A stretch of 64,000 bases of DNA from Pyronema omphalodes (lineage: Eukaryota; Ascomycota; Pezizomycetes; Pezizales; Pyronemataceae). The translations under genes were made by a program, and so were the position numbers. The notes beneath the pieces are model-generated. The model had not been told where the DNA came from. It worked only from the letters and a program-made list of their open reading frames with translations, and did no database searches. The stretch covers positions 434,001-498,000 of the forward strand of contig JAJJXM010000040.1 in the NCBI GenBank assembly GCA_024516155.1, in the 5' to 3' direction. This document shows positions 9,954 through 23,500 of the stretch, piece by piece (within the stretch, counting starts at the first letter, position 1; every line of letters starts with the position of its first letter).

Positions 9954-12900
9954 ATGGCGAAGGGAAAGAAGGGCAAGAAGACCCAGGACACCTCTTGGGA
10001 GGATGAGATAGGCGAGGCACCCGCTGCCGCTGCCCCCGTTGTGGAGGAGGCTCCTGTCGAGGATTCCAAGCCCGCAGCTAAGGGAGGAAAGAAGGGCAAG
10101 GGTAAGAAGACCCAGGACACTTCCTGGGAGGATGAGGCCGCAGAGGATCTCACCAAGCCTGAGGAGCCAGCTGCTGTTGAAGAGCCCGCACCCGCTGCCG
10201 CTAAGGGAGGCAAGAAGGGAAAGGGAAAGAAGAACCAGGACGCTTCTTGGGAAGAGGAGATTGGAGAGGACTTGACTAAGAAGACTGAGAAGCTCACCAT
10301 TGAGGAGAAGCCCGCACCTGCTGCGCCCCAGGAGGCTACTGAGGACGACTTTATGGGTGGTGGAGGAGGACTTCTTGGTGCTATCAAGAAGAACCAGGCC
10401 AACAAGAAGAAGAAGGGAAAGAAGGCCAACACCCCCGCCGCTGCTGAGGAGGAGTCAAACGATGCCACTCCCGAGGAATCTGAATCTCCTTTCGACGCCG
10501 TTGAGGCAAAGGCTCCCCAGGAGATTACTGAAATCGATGAGGATGACTTTGGTCCTACCAAGAAGGGTGCAAAGAAGGGTGGAAAGGTCGACTCTCCGGC
10601 TCCCGAGACTGCCACTCCCAACAACGAAGAGGACTCTACTCCCAGAGTCTTGACCAAGAAGGAGAAGGAGAAGCTCAAGAAGGAGAGGGAGAAGGCTAAG
10701 AAGAAGGAGCAGGTGCGCATCAAAATATTCTCTATTTTTCATCTATGGGTTTGTACTAACTGAAATATAGGCCGCAAAGAAGAAGGCTACCGAGCCCGCA
10801 AAGGCCGACGAGGCTAAGGACACTAAGGATGCCGCTGCTACTCCCGCGCCCGCCGCCGCCCCTGCCGCCGCTCCCGCTAAGGGAAAGAAGCTCCCCGCCG
10901 GTCTCGCCAAGCTCCGTGCCCAGCAGGAGGCTCTACGTGCTCAACAGGAGGCTATCGCAAAGGCTGAGGAGGAGGAGCGCCAGAGGATAGCTGAGGAGGA
11001 GCGCATCCGTGAGGAGGAGGAGAGGAAGAAGGTGGAGGCCAAGGCCCGCAAGAAGGAGAAGGAGAGAGAGAAGAAGGAGCAGCTCAAGAAGGAGGGTAAA
11101 TACATGACCAAGGCCCAGAAGGAGCAGGCAAAGATGCAGGCTCTCCGGTTACAACAGATGAGAGATGCTGGTATGATTGTTGCTGGACTTGACAAGCCCG
11201 AGACTGCTACCAAGAAGCCTGCCGTTGACAACAAGAAGAAGAAGAAGGGTGCCAACATTCCCGACAAGGCAAAGGCTGAGGCCGAGGCCAAGGAGGCTCT
11301 TCGCAAGATTGAGGAGGAGAAGGCTGCTATCGCTGCTGAGAAGGCCGCTAAGGCCGAGGCCGAGAAGAAGGCTGCGGAGGATGCTGCTGCTGCTGCTGCT
11401 GCTGCCGCCGCCGCCGCCGCCAAGGAGGCCGCCGCTGCTGAGGAGGACGACGACGTTATTGAGAGCTGGGAGGATGCCATTGACGAGGATGGTAACGTCA
11501 AGGAGTCTTGGGATGACGACTCTGAGGATGAGGCCGACACCAAGAAGGCAAACGGCAAGAAGGACGAGGAGGACGAGGATGAGGACGATGACGAGGATGA
11601 CAGCGACGACGAATCTGACTCTGAGGACGAGGAACTCACCGCCCACCAGAAGCAGGAGGCCCAGCGTAAAGCTGAGGCTGCTAAGCGTCGCGAGGAGCAG
11701 CTCGCCGCCGCAAAGGCTGCTGCCTCCAAGGACAACCTCCGTTCCCCCATTTGTTGTATTCTTGGACACGTTGATACCGGAAAGACCAAGCTTTTGGACA
11801 AGATTCGTCAGACCAACGTCCAGGAGGGTGAAGCTGGAGGAATTACTCAGCAGATTGGAGCCACCTACTTCCCTACTGAGGCCATTAAGATGAAGACCAG
11901 AATTGTCGACCCCAAGAACGAGATGGAATTCAAGACCCCCGGTTTGTTGATTATCGATACCCCTGGGCACGAGTCTTTCACCAACTTGCGTTCTCGTGGA
12001 TCTTCCCTCTGTAACATTGCCATTTTGGTTATCGATATCATGCACGGTCTTGAGCCCCAGACCATTGAGTCTATCCGTCTCCTTCGTGACAAGAAGACTC
12101 CCTTCGTTGTCGCTCTCAACAAGATCGATCGTCTTTACGGATGGAACGCTACCCCCGACAACGGATTCCAGGCCTCCCTCGCTAAGCAGAAGAAGTCTGT
12201 CCAGAACGAGTTCAAGGACCGTCTCGAGAAGACCAAGCTCGCTCTTGCCGAGCAGGGACTTAACTCTGAGCTCTTCTACGAGAACAAGAACATGTCCCGC
12301 TACGTCTCCCTTGTCCCCACCTCCGCTCACACCGGAGAGGGTATTCCCGACATGCTCAAGCTCCTTGTTGAGCTTACCCAGAACCGTATGGCCGAGAAGC
12401 TCATGTACCTCTCCTCCCTTGAGTGTACCGTTCTCGAGGTCAAGGTCGTCGAGGGTCTCGGAACCACCATCGATGTCGTTCTTTCCAACGGTATCCTTCG
12501 TGAGGGAGATCGTATCGTTGTGTGTGGTCTCAACGGTGCTATCTCTACTAACATTCGTGCTCTCTTGACTCCTCAGCCCATGAAGGAGCTCCGTGTCAAG
12601 TCTCAGTACGTCCACCACAAGGAGATTAAGGCGGCTATGGGAGTCAAGATCTCTGCCAACGACTTGGAGGGAGCCATTGCTGGATCTCGTCTCTTGGTTG
12701 TTGGACCTGATGACGATGAGGAGGACCTCGAGGAGGAGATTATGGGTGATCTTGAGCAGCTCTTATCCAAGGTCTCCACCGAGGGAGTCGGAGTTGCTGT
12801 CCAGGCTTCCACCCTTGGATCTCTTGAGGCTTTGCTTGAGTTCTTGCGTGTCTCCAAGATTCCTGTCTCGTCCATCTCTATCGGACCTGTCTTCAAGCGT

Positions 12901-13584
12901 GATGTTATGCGTGCAGGTGCCATGTTGGAGAAGCACAAGGAGTTTGCCGTCATGTTGTGTTTCGATGTCAAGATTGACAAGGAAGCTCAGCAGTACGCTG
13001 ATGAAGTCGGAGTCAAGATTTTCTCTGCTGAGATTATTTACCACTTGTTCGACAACTTCACCGCTCACCAGAAGGTATGTTTCATTCGATTAAAAAAATT
13101 GTAAATGACCCGTTCATAACTAACGTATTCTTTCCAGCAAATGCTCGAGCTTCAGCGCCAGGAATCCGCCGCCCAGGCCGTCTTCCCCTGTGTCTTGAAT
13201 ACCGTCGCCGTCTTCATGAAGAAGGACCCCATCGTCTTGGGAGTTGACGTCGTTGAAGGATCTCTCCGTATGGGAACACCCATTGCAGCCATGAAGCGTT
13301 CCGCCACCGGAGAAATGGAAGCTGTTCTTCTCGGACGTGTTACTTCCATCCAGCTTAACCACAAAAACATTCCCATCGCAAAGAAGGGATCTCCTTCGGT
13401 TGCCATTAAGATTGAAGGTGCAAACCAACCTACGTACGGAAGACATTTGGATGAGAAGGATCCTTTGTACTCTCACATCAGCAGAACTACTATCGATACT
13501 TTGAAGAAGTTTTACCGTGATGAGGTCGCTAAGGAGGATTGGCAGTTGATTATTTCTTTGAAGAAGGTTTTCAACATCTCGTAA
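9954..13584 (+). CDS. FUN12: Translation initiation factor eIF5B (GTPase)
   Basis: Exons 9954-10712, 10771-13074 and 13138-13584 give 1169 aa, within the family range. eIF5B joins the 60S subunit to the 48S complex after start-codon recognition and then hydrolyses GTP. The N-terminal third is a disordered Lys/Glu-rich tail. It opens with three copies of a [15 protein letters not shown] repeat (residues about 7-18, 50-60, 90-101), followed by a poly-Ala tract near 460 and an acidic DEDDDEDD region. The GTPase domain has G1 GHVDTGKT (about 585), switch II DTPGH (about 649), NKID (about 703) and SAHTGEG (about 771). Domains II, III and IV complete the chalice-shaped structure. Intron 1 has a perfect TACTAAC branch site and a GTGCGC donor. 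Codon use is strongly biased to C-ending codons (GCC, CTC, TCC, AAG), unlike neighbouring genes, which fits high expression. Confidence 0.98.
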
Positions 13585-15604
13585 TTGTGATGTTGTTCTT
13601 TTTTTTTGTTTTCCTTTTTTCTTTTTTTAGAATACCCCCCCCTTTTTTTTTCTCTGTTTTTTTGCGTTTCTTTTGTTTCCTTTTGTTGACAATGTTTCTA
13701 CAAAAAGAAAGTTGTATGGGTTTCTTTTGAATAACCATTGATGATTCTGTGTGATCTGGAATACTGGGAAACCCAAAATGGGTTGGTTTTTGTTTAAAAT
13801 TAAATTAGGGTTGCATTGCTTTTTTGATTCGGTATTTTGTTTTTCGTTGTCGCTTTGATTTACTGTTGTTGATGTCGATGTTGTTGTTGATGTTGATGTT
13901 GTTGTTGATGTTGATGTTGGAATTTCATGATTTTCATGATTTTCATATGGGACATGTGGTCATGTGGTCATGAAAAAAAAAGATGTATGTATGTATGTTA
14001 TCTATCTATGTATGAAAAAAACAACTCCATGTATGAAGTATCACAGTAATACCCTCTCCAACGTAGGAAAAAAAAAGTTTGTTTATTACTGTTTATTGTT
14101 TTTGTCTTGCGTTTTTTTGCTTTTTCTTCTTGCGTTTTTTTCTTGCGTTTTTTGATTTAAAAAGTATACATACATACCTCTTTCTTCTCCTCTCTTCTCT
14201 TTCCTATGCAATACTATACATTACGATACTATACTATACAATACGATACGATACAATACAAGGAATTAAAATGAATGAAAATGAATTAAAATGAATTAAA
14301 ATGATGCTGGTTGAATGGGATTAGATGATCGGTGGTTTGTGGTTTGTGGGTTTACGGATGTTGTGAGTGGTGGCGGTTTGTGGGTTTGTGGGTTTGTGGG
14401 TTTGTTTAGGATGTGTTTTATGGGACCTGAAATATTGGATCTTGTAGAAAGATGTAACCCTCCCCCCCCCTCCCCCCTCCCGCCCTGTTTGAGAATTTTA
14501 ACGGCGTGAGAAGTAGAGAAAAGTCAAGAAGAAAATCAAAGTCAAGGAAGAGGAAACGAAATCAAAGAATGTAAAAACGTAAAACTATAAAAACGGTATT
14601 AACCTATCAACCTATCATATCCCGAAACTTTATCAATAAGAAGGTATCCAACCACCACGATAACAACTATAATAAAGACACTTCCATCCCTTCTCCAATA
14701 ATTGGGTTATGGGATGTTGTCTATATTATCTATGTTATCCATAAAGTTATTCATGGTGATGGTTAGATTAAAATGAAATATAGCTCAAGCCTCAAGGGCT
14801 ATCTATGGTTAAGTTGAAGTTTTTGAAGTTTTTGAAGTTTTTGTGAGACTTAAGACTCAGGACCTTGGATTTGGGATTCGGGGACGGTTGAAGGTTGAAG
14901 CCTGGATTTCTTGTGTTTGTTTGTTTGTTTGTTTGATATGAATCTAGAATTAGGGATCTCATTGGGATTGGTATTGGGATTGATATTGGGATTGATATTG
15001 GGATTGATATTGGGATTGATATTGGGATTGATATTAGGATTGATATTGGGATTGATATTGGGATTGATATGAATCTAGAATTAGGGATTGATATTGGGAT
15101 TGATATTGGGATTGGGATTGGGATTGATATTGGGATCTCATTGGGATTGGAATCAGAAACTGATATAATTACATCATCATACCTCTACATCTACCTCTCT
15201 ACAACATTTATAAGAGACTGAAATCAAATTCATTACTACAAGTATCTAATACGCAAACTTTATTTCATTATTTTCATAGACCGCACAAACGTCATGACAT
15301 GAAATTCGCAAGTGAAAAACTTGATTTTTATTTCATAATGTAAAAAACAACCTAATCTCCCGTGTATTTCCATGTGTACCAGCTGCCCTCTAATATGCTC
15401 CAATAAAAAACAAAAAAAAAAGAAAAAAAGGAAAAGAAAACACCTCTCCGAACCTAGTGTTCCCCTACTGTACTAGATTTGCCCCAAATATTTCTCGGCT
15501 CGTGAGAGTCTCCTCGTGTATAGCACTGTGAGCTGAGTCGTTCTCTGCTGCACCCCCCCCCCCCCCCCTTCCCCTAAGTCTTACGTATTATCTTTTCCTC
15601 TCTT
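13585..15604. repeat. Convergent 3' intergenic region with simple repeats
   Basis: 2 kb between the stop of eIF5B and the stop of the minus-strand CPSF-A gene. It contains T-rich DNA (13590-13690), a GTTGATGTT array (13865-13920), GTATGT runs (13983-14000), a TGTGGGTT heptamer-like array (14335-14405), a long imperfect ATTGGGATTGAT dodecamer array (about 14955-15145) and a 16-base C run (15553-15568). No gene seen. Confidence 0.8.
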
Positions 15605-18600
15605 CTACAGAACTGCATCATTGACCAATTCATCCACATATGCTACAACATTCTCATATGCCCCCAGACCCTCATCCCAATCCATTTTCCCAAGCACCTT
15701 TTCCACCATTCCATTGAAACCCATAAGTTCCCCTCTCTCAATCCCATTCCACCTTCCCACTGTCTCCCTTTTTTCCACCGCCGCCTTTAACCATTCTGGT
15801 CCTAGTTTTACCACCTGTGCCAAAAGATCGCCATCCACATGTCTACCCCTTTGATCCGTATCCTCAAATCTCGGCATGGGAGCATATTTTGCCCCGTTTT
15901 GTTCAAATGCAAAAAGTCTCTGAAGAAACCTCAACAATTCCACCGCTTCCTTCGTCAATATCGTCAACTGGAAGAAACTTCCATCCACACCAGCAGCAAT
16001 CAAATTATCTCCGTTTCCAGTGATTCCTGTGTACTCATCCGGTTCCAATCCCTCTGGAATCATTACAACACCAGGGATTTTCTTTTGGTTGTCGATCCAG
16101 GGAGGACGACACCTTCCTCTTCGAATGCGGGATATGCTGCTGGTTAATTCTGCATCAAAAATGGTTTTAGTGCTTCTTAAAGCATTTGTATCTGAGGGAG
16201 GCGCAGTGAAATGCCATTGGCCGGTAAGTCCGTATTGTTTGTCTGTGGCGAGGACTAGGTTCGGGAGGACTTTAATATGGTGGAAACCGTTGCGGGCAAC
16301 GGAGTCTGAGAAGATTTTTTTCAGTTCACCGTTCTCGTAGGCAGCAACGAGAAGGGAGTCAGCGGCGCAGGAAAGATGTATTAGGTTATTGGATGCCACA
16401 GAGATGTGGGTGGCTGCAGAGCGGAGGTGCGTAAAGGCGGCATCTTCCATCCTGTATGAGGTGAGTGATTTGAAGTGATAGAAGTGGGATAGGTTTAGGC
16501 TTACTTCAGTGTTTGTTCGTTAAGAGTCCTTAGTTTTAAGGTTTTACCAGCACAACAAAGGATACCACTGGATAATGTCAGTTTTATTTGCCATTTTCCA
16601 TAGCTTCCGCTAGCGTATATAGAAAGTGATTCTTACTTTGATCCGAAAGGCGCCAAGGAGTATACTGGCTCCGATTCTTTCCATTGAAATTGCTTCCGTA
16701 TGTCGATTTTACCATCCGTGTCTTGTTTTAGGGTTAAAATAATCCCCCTACCACTTGGTAATTGGCCGGGCGCGATAGTTCCTGTGCCAATGGCAATGTA
16801 TCGGTACTCGTTTCCGTTCACCGTTGATTTGAAATGCCATTCTAATACTGTTAGAATCTAGTGCTGTCTTGCCCTTGGGTTTCTTGCTTTATGGGAGAAA
16901 ATTTACCTGTAATGCAGAAAATCTGTTCTCCCGGTATTCCAAATATTGGTTTCTTCGACTTGTAGCATACAACACCCAGAGTAGGATCCTCACGTAGAAG
17001 CGATTCGCCGCTAGAACTCATTGGTTAAGCCGTCATTGGGGCAAGAGCTTGGGAGACTAACCTTTCCGGATGAATAATCTTCAGCCCGCAGTATGACTTC
17101 CTTTCCTCAGTAAAGCTGTCTGAACTACCCACAGTGTAACTCGTGGCAACAACTAAAACACCCAAAGGCTCATGATATAACATCCGTCTTGGCGTTTGCT
17201 TCAACATTAGCTTCCTTCCGCAAATTTTACCGCTTGACGTGTCTCCAATATCGGCAACGACAATTTTGTCTTCCGTAACGCAGATGAGACTTGATGAATC
17301 CGGGGCTTGAGTAAGGGCGTGGATGGTGGGCTAGAATGTTTCTCATATTAGTTTACTCGGCTGAATATCTCAGACCAGTGCAATTCTAGAGGAACGTACG
17401 GAGAGGGTCTCCTGTGTTTAGAATTGTACTGGTCTAAAGTTCAGAAAAACTCACATCAACTTCCAAATCCTCCACTACAAACACTAATTGTGTAGCCTTA
17501 AATTTACCCCGAGGCATCTCAAAGCGATATACTTCCGGTCCGGCTAGTGCAAACGCAACATCCTTTCTTCTTGTATCATTATACAATTGTACTGGAATGG
17601 GACCGAAGTTAATTTCGCGATTTAGAGTTACTTTCAAATCCCCTGGACCTGTGCTATCAAGACTGAAATCCACCACTTTTCCACCACGGAGACCACACAG
17701 CAGCTTAGAGGTTTTATCAGAGGAGATTATGACGGCAGATTCGCAGAAATGAATGCCGGTTTCACTGGAGTCGCAATGGTCATATACTTCATAAAAATCA
17801 GTACTCGGTATCTGCATACGAGATAGATAACTTACAATGCATCTCGCTAATTGGTAACAAGCCCTCAGTGGTACTACATTGAAAGATTTGAATACTAGCC
17901 CTCCGGGTGCCTACCATTGCTATGGGTTGGTTTCGACTAGACTAATTAACATCTTCTTCTCTATTTCATAATCCACTGGAAAAACTCACAATTCACCAAA
18001 CCCGACAAAAGTAGGATCTTCCCTGAGGTCTACTGAAGCGCCTATGGGAATTAGGAATTGATCGCTGCTGACACCGTCAATAATCATGTCCTTCAAGACC
18101 GCTTATGTTTTTCATACGTACCCGCCTTCCTGCAACTTAATCTCGGCTAGTACAAGCTTCACACCCGTGCTATTTCTCTGAGTAATCAAGGTGAAGTTCT
18201 TGTAAAGTGCAGCAGAGATTATACTTTCGCCATCCTCACATCTCTGCTGCATCCTCCTCGGTGGCTTCACATCAGTGTCCATTCCATCCTCGATATCCCT
18301 AAAATCTTCAAAAGATAACTGACATAGCGTAATAGCACTTGGAGTAATCTGTATTGACCATTGCTGCATAGTATTCTGCTGGTTTTCCGCTGCCAAACCG
18401 GGTAAATAGACGCCTCCTGCAGCCAGAGTTGGTTCCTCAAGTTCTAGAGCTTTCAAAGATTGACAATCCCACCAATCTCCTGGCATATCACGACCGTTTC
18501 CACTCCTATAACACATGAAGCTTTCTTCTGCGAGCCCTGCCAGGACAAAGTAACCTTCTCCTGAGCCATCCGGAAGAATCCACAGCCGTCTTACTCCACT

Positions 18601-20506
18601 CAAGAACTCCCTGACTTCTTTCGATGTAGCTTGTGTACCGTGCCTTAGTTCCGTAACTGCACCATGATCTCCACGACCAGTAATGGCGAAGACCCTATCT
18701 CTAGGTGTCATGCCAGGCTTTGACACGTCGATAAGTGAAAAATCGAAAACGGGGGCCCAATTGGTGACAGATTCCTCCTGCTTGGCGCCTGTGTCGACAG
18801 CGTACGCTGATATATTAACGAGATAAATTCCCCCGGAACTCATCTCTCCACCAGCAACAATCATATCATCTTTGCCTAGCCCATTATCCAGGACGGCGAA
18901 TGCACTGCCAATAGAGCACTCGAGGAAGGAAGCTTTACTGGTGGCCTGAACTAAGTTACCCATTGGGGAGGCCTCTACCTCCATGTAGTATATATCACCA
19001 TTTTCCATGGCCAGGTACATGTCGTCATGATTTCCAGAGTACTGAGGATGGCGATAGGGACGAGAGTAGGCTGTTACCAGGGGTTCTGAGGGGTGTCAGG
19101 GTTATTGATTCGTCGGTTTGGGGGATTTGGTGGGACTTCATCGATACTTACGCTTTTGTCCTCTCGCGGGCCCGGAATAAATCGCCACTTTGTGAAACTT
19201 TGCATTTCCATCCATAATATCGGAAGCCTTGACAACATGCGTATAGAACTCGGTCACAATCAAAAACGCCGAGTGGATCACCAGGGGAATTATATGTATC
19301 GGTATTGAAATATCTGGAACAATGTTAGCATAAACTTCCCAGCCTAGGACTTGGAAGATGTATTCGAATTACCTTCTGATAACTTCAGCCCATAATTCAC
19401 CATATGATGAGCATCAAGTAGCGACTTCGACGGCGACCATTCGTACAGCTGTAACTTAGATTTCCGGTTCGCACTATTATCCATAAATTCTCAACCAGGA
19501 TGCACTAAAAATGGTGGGGTGTTTAATATTTTAACCCACTCTATCAAAAATAGCACCAATAATACATGGTCTGTGTCCATTGCATTTGGGTATAAGAACT
19601 CCATATGCACCACAAAACATCCTTCAATCTCAATAGTTATTTGTTCCTTGATTGGATTCAAAGGCAGTCCCTCTGACATTTGTCGATGAACCTCTTCCAT
19701 GCTATGGAGCGCAAAGATTCGGAAGGTGTCTTGATAGGCGGTCGTTGCCATCGCTCGCGAACTGTATATGCGGAGACTCTCTGTCAGCAATAATGCAGAA
19801 GAATCGGAGCTTGGAGTCGATTTCGCTCACAAAGGATCAACCGTTATGGATTTACCAAGGAATGTCGGATTCGTCCCCTTATCTCCGATCCGAATCATAT
19901 TGATAACGAATTCGACTTCCCCAGTCTCCGCAGCTTCTTTGGCATAAACAAAGGCAAGATTTCCAGAGTCCATGGTTAAAACCAGAACATCAGGAGGAAG
20001 ACCAAGTGCTCGATCCTCGTGGTGTACTCCATTCATCGAATCGTCCCTAGGGATTCCCGAGAGGTTGCTTTCCCGCTGAGACCCGAAAACCCTCGCATCA
20101 CGGATTGTTGCGCGGAAGTCTGTCTTTGAGCCAACTTTTTGGAGCTTGCCAGATTCGGTGAGGAGATGAAGTTCTAGGAAGGATTCCTGTTGATTGAATG
20201 TTAGTGGTTGCTGAGCAGGCGAACCAACTTGTGACTTAGAGTATATGGTGGAGGAAATGGTGGAGGAAATGGTGGAGGAGATGGTGGAGGAGATGGTGGA
20301 AGAAATGGTGGTATACAAACCCCAATGAAGACAACATCGTAAAGGTCTGCCCGCCGGATCCGGGCAGGAAGGATTTTCTTCACCACCGGGGAGTGAATTA
20401 AGGTCCTTGTGAGGAGTCCATAATCTGGAGATTGCTGACTTAATGAGGGGGTCCCCAATGATGGGCTGTGATTCGGGTCGATCCAAGCCCCCTCGGAAAT
20501 ATCCAT
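15605..20506 (-). CDS. CPSF-A/DDB1-type beta-propeller protein with MMS1_N-like region
   Basis: Fourteen exons: 20321-20506, 19831-20186, 19536-19761, 19373-19448, 19152-19313, 18122-19085, 17997-18067, 17836-17919, 17455-17786, 17062-17330, 16907-17010, 16637-16841, 16505-16567, 15605-16451. All 13 junctions keep phase and give 1314 aa. The N terminus (SPVVKKILPARIRRADLYDVVFIG) and the HxEFLYP-like strand (GCFVVHMEFLYPNAMDTDHV) resemble the Mms1/DDB1 N-terminal propeller family. The C terminus matches the CPSF-A domain (NLIAAGVDGSFFQLT, then VDGDLLAQVVKL). Family members are scaffolds: DDB1 and Mms1 in cullin-4-type ubiquitin ligases, Rik1 in heterochromatin, CPSF160 and SF3B3 in RNA processing. 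I would not place this one among the four classical paralogues. It looks like the divergent fungal MMS1_N protein whose role is unclear. The chosen ATG opens exon 1; an upstream 5' exon cannot be excluded. Confidence 0.85.
20187..20320 (-). repeat. First intron of the CPSF-A gene, containing a 12-bp repeat
   Basis: The intron holds about five and a half copies of the dodecamer ATGGTGGAGGAA/G (20246-20310). Donor GTTTGT, branch CACTAAC and acceptor CAACAG give exact phase (FIG joined to ESFLELHLL). Confidence 0.85.
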
Positions 20507-23500
20507 ATTCACTAGATGGGGTTCAATCCGTCTGACGATAGCAATCGAAAAACCAAGGCTTATGTTTCGCGGTGAGTGTTGTCCTGTGCTTCTCGGAGTT
20601 GACCAGGAGACAGCTTATTGTGGCGGAGCAGGTGGGAAAGTACGACTGGTTTACCGTCCACCTCCACAAGTCACCGAACTATAGATATCACTCTATAAAA
20701 TCAGTGCAGCAATAGCAAGCGAAGGATGGTCCGGTGCAAAATCCTCGGCTCTCACAGATATGGGTGTAGAGCCGAAGAAAAATGATATTCGAAAAAAAAA
20801 AAACAGATTAATACAACCTGTCTACCAAGTGGACCGCTTCCCCGCTGTTGGTGTGAGACAGGCTGCTGTCCACTCTGCTATATTCAAAGGAAAGGTTGTC
20901 CAGACCTGGTTAACCCACTATTACCACGATCAAGCAGAGAGAGGAAAGATGGAGTCCTCCGTAAACGTCGTACAAGTAGACCCCCTGGTCTGGCGGTTGC
21001 TGTTCTGGGAGTGGAGCTTGGCGGTGGGGGGGGGGGGGGGGGGGGGGGGGGATACGGCGAAGGACTCGCGGGCTCTCTGCTCTGCACGGAAGCCGCTCCA
21101 CTGGAGGAGTTGGGGGAAGGTTTCAGAACCGTCTGGAAGCAGATCGCGAAGAGAGCGTGTGGATCAGTTGGCCAGGATTCGTTCTTTGCGGATAAACTCG
21201 AGGATTTGGTGTTGGGATGGCGTTGCTGGTGGATGGGGGTTGAGAAAGCACCCAGGACTTCTGTCGTTGGTAGTCACTATATGTAGGGACGTTTGTGATA
21301 ACTTCCTGACGCGGTTAATCCGCTTCATTTTGCGACGTACAGCGATGATATGTATTATTTTACCGTGCGGAAACTAGAGGCACTCTAGAACCACTATAAT
21401 TTGAGGAGATCCCGGAGGTACCGAATCACAGAGAAGAGGTGGAGAGAAGCAAGCAGGGCTCGGCGGTGGACTTTTGCGACACAGAAAGAAGCCATGCAGC
21501 GATGGAACGAGGCAACGTCAGAGATGAAAGATCAGGTGAACGGCTCATGCTGGACGTTGGTGGGGGGGAGTGGTGGGGGGTGGTGAGGGAATGCGGGGCG
21601 GTATCGAATAAGAGAAAGGTCGGGCTGGATCTGGATCGAATGTAACGAAGGGACGAGAGAGGAAGAGAGGGAGGGAGAGAGGTCTTCGGGCTGGATCGAA
21701 TGTAACGACGAGAGGAGAAAATGTCGGGCTGGATCGAATCGAATGTTACGAGAAAAGAAAAGAGGCACGGTACGGTGTTCACAGTCAAGCAGCGAAGAAA
21801 GACACGAGCGAGCAGCTCACACACATTCACATCGGCCAAATCAGCAGCAACAGCAGCAGCAGCAGCAGGGCGGCGGCGGCATGTGGAGCAGCAGGTGGAA
21901 GAAGCAGGGCAAGAATGTGCTCCACCTCCTGCCTACAGCAAAAAAGCAATGGGAGCTTGAACCTTCTAGAAGCTGTTGCTGATTAGAATTCGGAAAGTCC
22001 ACGCTGTTGGTGTTGGAGTTCTCGCTGGATGCGAAATGTCATTTTTTTATTTCATTTTTTGTCAAACTGATTCAATGCGTGCTTGATATTTTTTCGAATT
22101 TCTTTATTGCTGCTTCTGGGGAGGGGGTTTCTTTTTCTCTCTATTCCTGTCCCCTCTTTTTTGCATCACTCAAGCAATTCTAGCTCCCCTCTATTTCTCT
22201 CTCGGATCTCCCCTCTTTACATCATCCAGCCAACCTCGCTTCCAGGCAAAAGCAATTCTCTCCGCTGTCCCTCCCTCGCAACAACCGCCGACGTCGTACC
22301 AGACAGACGCATTAGAGGTCCTTAAAGAACTTCCCAGCTGGCTGGGTGACGCGTCTCCAAGTCTCACCAGCCTTGGCCTCGGTGTGGATTGGCTGGGTGG
22401 TTTTATCTCTGTAGAATGAGATGGATTCCTTCTCAGACAGCTCTTGGGGGGCAAAAGTCTGGCCCCAAAGTGGATGGAAGTGAGAGATGGAGCTAAATTT
22501 GGGTCTAGCAACCTTACCAAGATTAACTTTGGAGCAGATCCATTTAGCTGATGATGTATTCGGTCACTACATTCAATTTTGGACAAAACCTTTTCTGTCT
22601 CAGCTCTGAAGATTGTGAAGTTTTCAAAGAAATAACACTGAAATTTGCTAAAAATTCCTCTGCCTTTTCATCACATCCATCCCATCTCGCTGCCCCTCTG
22701 CATTTTTCCCAAATACTCGGGCCAGCTGTGAAACCTTACACCTATGTATCTCTTGGCATTCGGCAACTCAAAAAAACATCCTACATACATACATCTTCAC
22801 CGAAACCCCTTCGCTTCTTCTGGGCTTCCGCTTATCGCAATAGATTGGATGACCTTCCGTCACGAGACCGGCGAGAGAGAAAAAAATTGTAAGCTCGGTC
22901 TTTGAATCATGTGGCAAAGCTATGGATCATCAAGCAGATATCTCAATCCGGTCTGCGGACGCCGAAGATCAAGCGGTTTGCGATCTGAATGGAACAAAAG
23001 TGGTTCTTTTGCAAATACCACGCGAGCAACTGCGCGAATCAATGTCTGACATGAATTTTTTATTCGGGAGCTTCTGCAATAAAGAACGTGCTTATGTATT
23101 TTTGAGATGGTTTCCACAGCAACATTGTGTCACAAAACTAGAACTGTAATAGTGGTACAGCTATGGCTCTGTAGACGAAGCACAGGACGACGCACAATAT
23201 TAAGCACGAGATGAAGCACATGCCAATACCCTGCTCAACAACCATCAAAATTACATCATGGTTCACGAGATATAAAAAAATAACATAAGAACCTAATTAG
23301 CCGAATGTCACGTGAACTTTTCAGCATAAACCTCAATCATTAACTCCTCATCAAAAATCTAGCTACCTCCGTCTCCCACAACTTCACACCGCAAAAAAAT
23401 TGGAATCCCGAACCCCAACCAGTGAGCTTCAAACATACTTTGTAAGTCCAAAATTCTACCCCTCAACTTTCAACCCATAACTCACAACTGGCCGTACCAG

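Noticed and set aside
9908..10723. 271-codon antisense frame over eIF5B exon 1
   Set aside because: Antisense of the Lys/Glu-rich tail; gives only Ser/Phe/Leu-rich low-complexity sequence.
11149..12618. 489-codon antisense frame
   Set aside because: Mirror of the highly codon-biased eIF5B coding exon; biased codons remove antisense stops.
20760..21377. 205-codon frame
   Set aside because: Crosses a 26-base G run and shows no domain, no intron signals and no conserved-looking block.
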